A DNA stretch of 64,000 nucleotides from Gerris lacustris (lineage: Eukaryota; Arthropoda; Insecta; Hemiptera; Gerridae), in assembly GCA_951217055.1 (NCBI GenBank), contig OX578280.1, positions 32,245,128 through 32,309,127 on the forward strand. The letters are read 5' to 3'. The notes beneath the pieces are model-generated. The model saw nothing but the letters and a program-made list of their open reading frames with translations. It ran no database searches and was not told the origin of the DNA. Below are positions 1-9,259 of the stretch, in pieces (position 1 is the stretch's first letter; each line of letters opens with the position of its first letter). The position numbers and the translations under genes were made by a program.

Positions 1-1511
1 AAAATTTTCCCCGACCAATACTTTCCAAGATAATGGCGTTCAAACATTTGAACTTTTTGGCGGGAAACCATGTTTTTTGGGCTTATCTCGGAAAATATTG
101 GTCGCGAAAAAAAAAGTTCAAGAGGGTCTCCCCTATTAAAAAAAAATTAGCTTTCCAACCATGTATAACACATGTGGGGTCGTCGACCACAAAAAAAAAA
201 ATTTTTTTTCCCCAAAATGAAGCTAGGCTAGGACCCGTGATTATTTTAGCGAAAATCGAAAGTCGCCCGATCGGGTCGACATATATATCATTTTAAAGGT
301 TTTGGCAAGGCGATTAAGAAAAACTACAATTTTACCCTTAAAAAGCCGTTTGGGGAAATTTTGAAGGCTGAAAACGGGTGAAAGTCGGGTTTTTAGTGCG
401 CAGTTCAATTTCAATCTCTCGTAGTGGGCGTACTTTAGGACCGACCGCGTCGTGTCTTATATGGACTTAAAGGCCTATTTGCGGGCTACAAAAAAGGCAA
501 TTAGAGTTTTTCTCCACGGGATACAGGGAAAAAGTTAAGCCACTCCGAACCTCGAAAAAGTGTGGATTTATTAATATTACACTGAACCCCAGATTATTCA
601 ACATTTTTTTCCCCAAAAAGTTTAAGCCTTAGGACCCTAATTTTTTGCATAGCGTCATTTATTACGGCTTTCTACATGACAAAAAATTAAGAACCCCGTA
701 AAGGCGTCCAAACGAATTTTACGGGCATATACAAATTTCAAAATTAAAGGGGGGGCCCGGAAATTTTTTTTTCCGGGAAATTCTTTCATAATCCTTTTTG
801 TGGTGTCGAACAACGGGTGTATACCGAATTTGGTGAAAATCGGACCACCTTCCAAAAATTTGTCGAAATTTCCCTGAATTTGCCGTTCTCGATTTCGGGA
901 AATTTTTTGGTCGACAACCATATACGTGTTATACATGGTTGGAAAGATTTTTTTTTTTCAGGGGGGGTCCTACTCTTGAAAATTTTTTTCCCCGACCAAT
1001 ACTTTCCGAGATAATGGCGTTCAAACATTTGAACTTTTTGGCGGGAAACCATGTTTTTCGGGCTTATCTCGGAAAATATTGGTCGCGAAGAAAAAAGTTC
1101 ATGAGTATCTCCCCTATTAAAAAAAAATTAGCTTTCCAACCATGTATAACACATGTGGGGTCGTCGACCAAAAAAAAAAAATTTATTTTTCCCCCAAAAT
1201 GAACCTAGGCTAGGACCCGTGATTATTTTAGCGAAAATCGAAAGTCGCCCGATCGGGTCGACATATATATCATTTTAAAGGTTTTGGCAATGCGATTAAG
1301 AAAAACTATAATTTTACCCTTAAAAAGCAATTTGGGGAAATTTAAGAGGCTAAGAACGGGTGAAAATTGGGTTTTTAGTACGTAATTCAATTTCAATCTC
1401 TCGTAGTGGGCGTACTATAAGTCCGACCGCCTTGTGTCATATATGGACTTAAAGGCCTATTTGCGGGCTACAAAAAAGGTGATTAGAGTTTTTCTCCACG
1501 GGATACAGGGA
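1..1511. repeat. 983-bp modules, cassette 0 (one partial, one complete)
   Basis: The complete module carries its inverted repeat at 908-1,170. The outer 40-bp arms (908-947 and 1,131-1,170) match at 34 of 40 positions. Similarity continues inward over about 110 bp per arm, to a centre with the small palindrome gttcaaacatttgaac and the string tttttggcgggaaacc (1,035-1,050). The arms explain why frames of equal length lie on opposite strands here with shared residues such as VIHGWK. Homopolymer runs within the module vary in length between copies. The distance from the partial module's right-arm end (189) to this one is 981 bp. Confidence 0.9.
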
Positions 1512-3212
1512 AAATGTTATTCCGATTTGTAGAATTTCGAAAAAGCCCTTAAAAAGATATTCGGGCCCCCCCACTGCGCCCAAGCACCGGTGAAAATAAA
1601 ATGGAAGAAGATTTCGGAAAAGCACCGTGAAATAAAGGTGACCACAAAAAATCAACCCGATATTCGCATTATAGAGGGAGCTACGGTGGTTTAAAGTCGA
1701 AAAAAGCGGTATAAAAGGTAGCGTCAAAAAAGACGAAAATTTCGAAATTTTTGTCATTTTTTTTCTCGAAAACTATAAGTCGTAGGAGGCTAAATTTTTG
1801 TATAGTGTTATTCCTTACACATGTCTACACGTTAAAAAATCAAGGGCCCCATAAAATAAATAGGGGAAATTTTATGGGCAGACGAAAATTTCAAAAATTC
1901 GGGGGGGGCCCCAAATTCGAAATTTCAAAAAACGAAGGGCTCGGTCAGAAATCCGGGACCTAACCTGAAAAGGTGCAATCGGTCCCAATTCCCCACTTTT
2001 AAAACCCTAGGAGGAGATACAACATTTACGCGAAAATTACCACATCCGGTTTTGGGCGAAAAACGATATGTCCCCCTCCCCACGTCGCCCGGAAACCGGC
2101 GAAAAAAAACCGAAAGAGGTTTCGTGTAGAGGACAGATGGGGTCAGACGCCCCATAAGTTTCGTTTGCCTCATCGCATTTTAAGGGGGGCTACGGGGGCC
2201 CCGAAGTGAAAAAAAAAAAAGTACGAAATTCCGATTTTTTCTACATTTCCCCCTCCAGGAAGAAAAATGTCGTCAGTTAAGAAAAAAGAAAGACGGTTTC
2301 TCGTAGGCCACTATGCGCCGAAACTACCCTGCGAGTCCCGTCGGGAAATTCCCAAGTTGAAGGGGGGCGTGCAGAGTTTGAATTTCGCGGGGTCGGCCCC
2401 AAAAACGCTAAAATCGGCCTGTAAGAGGTACGCGGTCCGCCCCCGCCGCCGCCCCCCGGCTCCGACCGCCTTCGGAATTTTTTCCGTTTAACCTACCGGG
2501 AAAACCTACCGGACGCCCTTCAAACTGTATTTCCCCGACCTTTACTCGCCGAGGAAAAAAATGACGAAAATTTTTTTTTCGCATTTTCCGTTTTGCGGTA
2601 AGACGGGGGGGCTTCCCGACGCCAAACGGAAAGTAGGGAAAATCCGCGGGTGGTATTTTCTCACTCGTGGGACTACCCACTAAAATGTATCAGGTGGGAA
2701 TAAATTCAACGTGCGCGGTTGCCGCGCCGCGATTTTTTAAAGAAAAATTTTCCCCCCGAAAAACGGTTTTTTCCGCATAACTCGAAAACGGAGGACCGCA
2801 GCGGTCCGACCCAAAGGACCTTTTTTGTAGGGCACTCGATTTAGGAAAAAATAGTTTTTTGTTTTTTTTTTAAAGTCAATAGGGAAAAAGATACACGCGG
2901 TCGAAAAAGGCCCCAAAATCGGGTGTTTTCGAATTTTAGCGCCCCCCCCGTGCGTCGGGGAGAAAAAAGTTTCCAACAAAAGACGTTCCCCCCGGGGGGC
3001 CCCACGACGCCCGGGGGTCGGAATATTTTTTTTCTCTAACCCGCGCCCCCCAGGACCCACCGGGAAATCGGGCATTCCCGACGGGAATATCTCGGAAACG
3101 GCTAATCCGAGAGCGGCGAGCCCGATTTTCCCCATTGTCGGGACCGGACCGAGGGTAACCCCCCCCCTGACTCCCCCCTACCACCCCCAGGGAAAAAAAA
3201 TCCTTCCTGAAA
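1512..3212. repeat. Family A tail, cassette 0 (short type)
   Basis: The tail has one copy of the 185-bp subrepeat (ccctgcgagtcccgtcggga near 2,330) and is about 1,720 bp long to the hairpin. The C-rich tract at 3,159-3,188 has three C runs of five or more. Confidence 0.87.
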
Positions 3213-3267
3213 TAGTATATATATACTAGCTGGTCCCGTGGCCGCCGCAAGCGGCGGCCAACGGGAC
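3213..3267. other. Cassette boundary A1: TA palindrome plus GC hairpin
   Basis: The palindrome tagtatatatatacta (3,213-3,228) is perfect over 16 bp. Two bases later a GC-rich inverted repeat begins: gtcccgtggccgccgc (3,233-3,248), loop AA, and a right arm at 3,251-3,267 that pairs over 16 bp with one bulged A. This pair of structures marks the front of A cassettes. Its role is unknown. A fold-back site for replication, breakage or transposition is possible but unproven. Confidence 0.9.
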
Positions 3268-3280
3268 GCAGCCAGCGGTC

Positions 3281-3490
3281 AGCGCCGGTATAGTGTTGGC
3301 GCCCGTATAGTGTTGGCGCCGGTATAGTGTTGGCGTCGGTATAGTGTTGGCGCCGGTACATTGTCGGCGCTGGTACAGTGTTGGCGCCGGTACAGTGTTG
3401 GCGCCGGTACAGTGTCGGCGCCGGTGTAGTGTCGGCGCCGGTATAGTGTCGGCGCCGGTATAGTGTCGGCGCCCGTACGGAGTCGGCGCT
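3281..3490. repeat. 17-bp minisatellite, cassette 1
   Basis: About 12 units of consensus ggtatagtgttggcgcc, 210 bp in all. Units change in a fixed order from left to right: tatagtgttgg, then tacagtgttgg, then tgtagtgtcgg, then tatagtgtcgg, ending in tacggagtcgg. Because 17 is not a multiple of 3 and the unit carries no stop on the minus strand, all three minus frames stay open. This produces spurious 90-200-residue frames rich in 'PTLYRR'. This copy has private changes near 3,335 and 3,360. Confidence 0.93.
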
Positions 3491-3851
3491 CGACAGGTCG
3501 GGTTCGGTGAAAATCGAAAGTCGCCCGATCGGGTCGATATACATATCGTTTTAAAGGTTTCGGCACGGCGGTCGAGAAGAACCGTAGTTTTACCCGGATA
3601 AAGCCGTTTGGGGAAATTTTAAAGACTGAAAACGGGTGAAAGTCGGGTTTTTAGTGCGTAATTCAATTTCAATCTCCCGTAGCGGGCGTACTTGAGGTCC
3701 GACCGCCTCGTGTCATATACGGGCTTAAAGGTCTATTCGCGGGCTACAAAAAAGTCCCGTAGCGTTTTTCTCCAGGGGATACGGGGAAAAAGGTAGGCCA
3801 CTTGGAAGAGCGGAAAAAGGCGGATTTATTAATTTTAGACTGAACCCCAAA

Positions 3852-6737
3852 TTATTCAACATTTTTTTCCCCAAAAAGTTTTGGCCTTAGAACCCTAATT
3901 TTTTGCATAGCGTCATTTATTACTGCTTTCTACATGACAAAAAATTAAGAACCCCGTAAAGGCGTCCAAACGAATTTTATGGGCATATACAAATTTCAAA
4001 ATTATGGGGGGGGGCCCGGAAAATTTTTTTTCCGGAAAATTCGTTCATAATCCTTTTTGTGGTGTCGAACAACGGGTGTATACCGAATTTGGTGAAAATC
4101 GGACCACCTTCCAAAAATTTGTCGAAATTTCCCTGATTTTGCCGTTCTCGATTTCGGGAAATTTTTTGGTCGACAACCATATACGTGTTATACATGGTTG
4201 GAAAGATTATTTTTTTTCAGGGGGGGGTCCTACTCTTGAAAATTTTTTTCCCCGACCAATACTTTCCGAGATAATGGCGTTCAAACATTTGAACTTTTTG
4301 GCGGGAAACCATGTTTTTTGGGCTTTTCTCGGAAAATATTGGTCGGGAAGAAAAAAATTCGAGAGTATCTCCCCTATTAAAAAAAAATTAGCTTTCCAAC
4401 CATGTATAACACATGTGGGGTCGTCGACCAAAAAAAAAAAATTTTTTTTTCCCCCAAAATGAACCTAGGCTAGGACCCGTGATTATTTTAGCGAAAATCG
4501 AAAGTCGCCCGATCGGGTCGACATATATATCATTTTAAAGGTTTTGGCAAGGCGATTAAGAAAAACTATAATTTTACCCTTAAAAAGCAATTTGGGGAAA
4601 TTTAAGAGGCAAAGAACGGGTGAAAATTGGGATTTTAGTACGTAATTCAATTTCAATCTCTCGTAGTGGGCGTACTTTAGGTCCGACCGCGTCGTGTCTT
4701 ATATGGACGTAAAGGCCTATTTGCGGGCTACAAAAAAGGCAATTAGAGTTTTTCTCCACGGGATACAGGGAAAAAGTTAAGCTACTCCGAACCTCGAAAA
4801 AGTGTGGATTTTTTAATATTACACTGAACCCCAGATTATTCAACATTTTTTTCCCCCAAAAGTTTTAGCCTTAGAACCCTAATATTTTGCATAGCGTCAT
4901 TTATTACGGCTTTCTACATGACAAAAAATTAAGAACCCCGTAAAGGCGTCCAAACGAATTTTATGGGCATATACAAATTTCAAAATTATGGGGGGGGGCC
5001 CGGAAAATTTTTTTTCCGGAAAATTCGTTCATAATCCTTTTTGTGGCGTCAAACAACGGGTGTATACCGAATTTGGTGAGAATCGGACCACCATGCAAAT
5101 TTGAGTCGAAATTTCCCTGATTTTGCGGTTCTCGATTTCGGGAAATTTTTTGGTCGACAACCATATACGTGTTATACATGGTTGGAAAGATTATTTTTTT
5201 TCAGGGGGGGGTCCTACTCTTGAAAATTTTTTTCCCCGACCAATACTTTCCGAGATAATGGCGTTCAAACATTTGAACTTTTTGGCGGGAAACCATGTTT
5301 TTTGGGCTTTTCTCGGAAAATATTGGTCGGGAAGAAAAAAATTCGAGAGTATCTCCCCTATTAAAAAAAAATTAGCTTTCCAACCATGTATAACACATGT
5401 GGGGTCGTCGACCAAAAAAAAAAAATTTTTTTTTCCCCCAAAATGAACCTAGGCTAGGACCCGTGATTATTTTAGCGAAAATCGAAAGTCGCCCGATCGG
5501 GTCGACATATATATCATTTTAAAGGTTTTGGCAAGGCGATTAAGAAAAACTATAATTTTACCCTTAAAAAGCAATTTGGGGAAATTTAAGAGGCAAAGAA
5601 CGGGTGAAAATTGGGATTTTAGTACGTAATTCAATTTCAATCTCTCGTAGTGGGCGTACTTTAGGTCCGACCGCGTCGTGTCTTATATGGACGTAAAGGC
5701 CTATTTGCGGGCTACAAAAAAGGCAATTAGAGTTTTTCTCCACGGGATACAGGGAAAAAGTTAAGCCACTCCGAACCTCGAAAAAGTGTGGATTTATTAA
5801 TATTACACTGAACCCCAGATTATTCAACATTTTTTTCCCCAAAAAATTATTGACTTAAAAGCCTAATTTTTTGCATAGCGACATTAATTACGGATTTCTA
5901 CATGACAAAAAATTAAGAACCCCGTAAAGGCGTCCAAACCAATTTTATGGGCATATAAAAATTTAAAAATTATGGGGGGGGCCCCGAAAATTTTTTTTCG
6001 GGAAAATTCTTTCATAATCCTTTTTGTGGTGTCGAACAACGGGTGTATACCGAATTTGGTGAAAATCGGACCACCTTCCAAAAATTTGTCGAAATTTCCC
6101 TGATTTTGCCGTTCTCGATTTCGGGAAATTTTTTGGTCGACAACCATATACGTGTTATACATGGTTGGAAAGATCTTTTTTTTTCAGGGGGGGGTCCTAC
6201 TCTTGAAAAAAATTTTCCCCGACCAATACTTTCCGAGATAATGGCGTTCAAACATTTGAACTTTTTGGCGGGAAACCATGTTTTTTGGGCTTTTCTCGGA
6301 AAATATTGGTCGGGAAGAAAAAAATTCGAGAGTATCTCCCCTATTAAAAAAAAATTAGCTTTCCAACCATGTATAACACATGTGGGGTCGTCGACCAAAA
6401 AAAAAAAATTTTTTTTTCCCCCAAAATGAAGCTAGGCTAGGACCCGTGATTATTTTAGCGAAAATCGAAAGTCGCCCGATCGGGTCGACATATATATCAT
6501 TTTAAAGGTTTTGGCAAGGCGATTAAGAAAAACTATAATTTTACCCTTAAAAAGCAATTTGGGGAAATTTAAGGGGCTAAGAACGGGTGAAAATTGGGTT
6601 TTTAGTACGTAATTCAATTTCAATGTCTCGTAGTGGGCGTACTATACGTCCGACCGCCTCGTGTCATATATGGGCTTAAAGGTATATTTGCGGGCTACAA
6701 AAAAGGCTAATAGAGTTTTTCTCCACGGGATATAGGG
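3852..6737. repeat. 983-bp modules x3, cassette 1
   Basis: Inverted repeats lie at 4,167-4,430, 5,151-5,414 and 6,134-6,397, spaced 984 and 983 bp. The second module belongs to the 'ccatgcaaatttgagtcg' subtype; the other two belong to the 'ccttccaaaaatttgtcg' subtype. The third gives way to the tail at about 6,738. Confidence 0.9.
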
Positions 6738-8622
6738 AAAACGCTATGGCGATTTGTAGAATTTCAAAAAAGCCCTTAAAAAGATATTCGGGCCCCCCCA
6801 CTGCGCCCAAGCACGGGTGAAAATAAAATCGAAGAAGATTTCGGAAAAGCACCGCGAAATAAAGATGCCCACAAAAAATCAACCCGATATTCGCATTATA
6901 GAGGGAGCTACGGCGGTTTAAAGTCGAAAAAAGCGGTATAAAAGGTAGCGTCAAAAAAGACGAAAATTTCGAAATTTCGTCATTTTTTTTCTCGAAAACT
7001 ATAAGTCGTAGGGACCTGATTTTTTGTATAGCGTTATTTCTTACATATGTCTACTCGTGAAAAAATCAAGGGCCCCATAAAATAAATAGGGAAAAATTAA
7101 TGGGCAGACGAAAATTTCAAAAATTCGGGGGGGGCCCAAAAATCGAAATTTCAAAAAACGAAGGGGCTGGTCAGAGATCCGAGAGCAAACCTGAAAAGGT
7201 GCAATTGGTCCCAATTCCCCACTTTTAAAACCCTAGGAGGAGATACAACATTTACGTGAAAATTGTTTAACGAAAATTTCACTTTTTTTTGTTTTGACCC
7301 TCTCCCTACGGCGCCCGGAAACCGGCGAAAAAAAACCGAAAGAGGTTTCGTGTAGAGGACAGATAGGGTCAGACGCCCCATGAGTTTCGTTCGCCTAATT
7401 GAATTTTAAGGGGGGCTACAGGGGCCCCGAAGTGAAAAAAAAAAAAGTACGAAATTCCTATTTTTTTTACATTTCCCCCTCCAGGAAGAGAACCGTTCGC
7501 AGTGAAAAAAAAAATCGACCTGATCCTTTCAGCGGACCGTTCACCCGAAATACCCTGTGAGTCCCGTCGGGAAATTCCCAAATTTAAGACAAAGCCGACA
7601 AACCTCAAGTGGGCAAGGTCGTGTTTTTCGGCCGAAATCGACCCAAAATAGGGGTTTTCGCCCCCCCACGGGAAAAATGTCGTTAGCTAAGAAAAAAGAA
7701 AGACGGTTTCTCGTAGTCCACTATGTGCCGAAACTACCCTGCGAGTCCCGTCGGGAAATTCCCAAGTTGAAGACAAAGCCCCCGCACATTAAGTGGGGAG
7801 GGTCGGCCCCAAAAACACGTAAATCGGCCCGTCGGCGGTACGCGGTCCGCCGCCGCCGCCGCCCCCCGCCTCCGACCGCCTCCGAAATTTTTTTCGTATA
7901 ACCTACCGGGGAAACCTACCGGACGCCCTTCAAACGGTATTTCCCCTACACATACTCGCTGAGAAAAAAAATGACGAAATTTTTTTTTTCGCATTTTCCG
8001 TTCTGCGGTAAAACGGGGGGAGTTCCCGACGCCAAACGGAAAGTAGGGAAAATCCGCGGGGGGTATTTTTACAACCGTCGGACCCCCCCCTAAAATGTAT
8101 CAGGTGGAAAAAAATTCAGCGCGCGCGGTTGCCGCGCCGCGATTTTTCGAAAAAAAAATGTCCCCCCTAAAAACGGTTTTTTCCGCATAACTCGAAAACG
8201 GGTGACCGCAGCGGTCCGACCCAAAGGACCTTTTTTGTAGGCAACCGAATTTAGGAAAAAATAGTTTTTTGTTTTTTTTTTAAAGTGAATAGGGAAAAAG
8301 ATACGGGCGTCCGAAAAAGGCCCCAAAATCGGTCGTTTTCGAATTTTAGCGCCCCCCCTGTTGGTAGGGGGGGAAAAAGTTTCCTCTGAAAGTCGTTCCC
8401 CTCGACGCCCCCCACGACGCCAAGCCGTCGAAATATTTTTTTTCCCGTTCCCGCGCCCCCCAGGAGCCGCCGGGAAATCGGGGTATTCCGCCGGGAATAA
8501 CCGGGAAACGGTTACCCGGAGGGCGTTCTAAGTGCGCCCAGGACGTTTTCTCACCGGAAGGACCCTGTGTGCCGACCCTCACCCCCCTACCCCCCCCAGG
8601 GGGGAAAATAGCCTTCCTGAAT
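6738..8622. repeat. Family A tail, cassette 1 (reference)
   Basis: The tail of about 1.9 kb begins where a module's 'gatacagggaaaa' is followed by 'cgctatggcgatttgtagaa'. In order it holds a segment with 'gatattcgggccccccc', a 'ctcgaaaactataagtcgta' line, a G7/C run near 7,130, ctaggaggagata (7,231-7,243), and two 185-bp subrepeats marked by ccctg.gagtcccgtcggga near 7,552 and 7,738. A CCG-rich stretch (7,850-7,890), a 'ccgcataactcgaaaacg' line (8,190) and a GC-rich end follow. Open frames such as the 114-codon one at 7,557 arise from the two subrepeats and are not credible genes. Confidence 0.88.
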
Positions 8623-8677
8623 TAGTATATATATACTAGCTGGTCCCGTGGCCGCCGCAAGCGGCGGCCAACGGGAC
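8623..8677. other. Cassette boundary A2
   Basis: Perfect 16-bp TA palindrome (8,623-8,638) and the GC hairpin at 8,643-8,677, unchanged from A1 except for neighbouring tail bases. Confidence 0.9.
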
Positions 8678-8690
8678 GCAGCTAGCGGTC

Positions 8691-8900
8691 AGCGCGTGTA
8701 TAGTGTTGGCGCCCGTATAGTGTTGGCGCCGGTATAGTGTTGGCGCCGGTATAGTGTTGGCGCCGGTATAGTGTTGGCGCCGGTACAGTGTTGGCGCCGG
8801 TACAGTGTTGGCGCCGGTACAGTGTCGGCGCCGGTGTAGTGTCGGCGCCGGTATAGTGTCGGCGCCGGTATAGTGTCGGCGCCCGTACGGAGTCGGCGCT
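8691..8900. repeat. 17-bp minisatellite, cassette 2
   Basis: 210 bp. The first unit is altered (agcgcgtgta). Confidence 0.93.
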
Positions 8901-9259
8901 CGACAGGTCGGGTTCGGTGAAAATCGAAAGTCGCCCGATCGGGTCGATATACATATCGTTTTAAAGGTTTCGGCACGGCGGTCGAGAAGAACCGTAGTTT
9001 TACCCGGATAAAGCCGTCTGGGGAAATTTTAAAGGCTGAAAACGGGTGAAAGTCGGGTTTTTAGTGCGCAGTTCAATTTCAATCTCCCGTAGCGGGCGTA
9101 CTTGAGGTCCGACCGCCTCGTGTCATATACGGGCTCAAAGGTCTATTTGCGGGCTACAAAAAAGTCCCGTAGCGTTTTTCTCCAGGGGATACGGGGGAAA
9201 AGGTAGGCCACTTGGAAGAGCGGAAAAAGGCGGATTTAATAATTTTAGACTGAACCCCA

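Larger units (their letters stand above)
1..3230. repeat. Family A cassette 0 (left-truncated)
   Basis: The window opens inside a family A cassette. Positions 1-189 are the right half of a 983-bp module, cut within its inverted repeat. One complete module follows, then a tail from about 1,512. The tail is of the short type, with a single 185-bp subrepeat near 2,330, and closely matches the tail at 20,010-21,729 at a constant offset of 18,498 bp. No gene is supported anywhere in it. Confidence 0.85.
3231..8640. repeat. Family A cassette 1 (three modules, 5,410 bp)
   Basis: This is the reference copy for the family. In order it holds the GC hairpin (3,233-3,267), the 17-bp minisatellite (3,281-3,490), a head flank (3,491-3,851), three 983-bp modules and the tail (from 6,738). 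The head flank is not unique sequence. Its run through the palindrome cccgatcggg, the 'ttttaaaggttt' wording and 'ttctcca.gggatac.ggg' is a diverged version of the second half of a 983-bp module. The hairpin and minisatellite therefore sit where a module would carry its inverted repeat. Cassette limits are set by recurrence of the boundary. Confidence 0.9.

Noticed and set aside
823..843. Pol III promoter boxes or tRNA-derived SINE
   Set aside because: I looked for A-box and B-box strings, especially ggttcga-like ones. The only similar string, gggttcggtg after the minisatellite, does not match a B box and has no A box at the right distance.
3282..3490. CRISPR array
   Set aside because: The units are contiguous, 17 bp long, with no spacers and no cas genes nearby.
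2936..3544. Minus-strand open frame of 202 codons over the minisatellite, and its 90-148-codon relatives in each cassette
   Set aside because: The 17-bp unit has no stop on the minus strand in any frame, so three overlapping frames stay open whatever the function. The peptide is only the translated repeat.
6012..6429. Paired 128-codon frames on opposite strands in the 983-bp modules
   Set aside because: They mirror the inverted repeat. Copies differ by amino-acid-changing substitutions (W/R, F/Y), and other copies are broken by changes in homopolymer length.
7557..7901. 114-codon frame rich in K and R with two 'PCESRREIPK' segments, possible basic peptide
   Set aside because: It is the product of the 185-bp tail subrepeat read twice. 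The frame is interrupted in cassettes 6 and 8 by tga (near 32,399 and 42,232).
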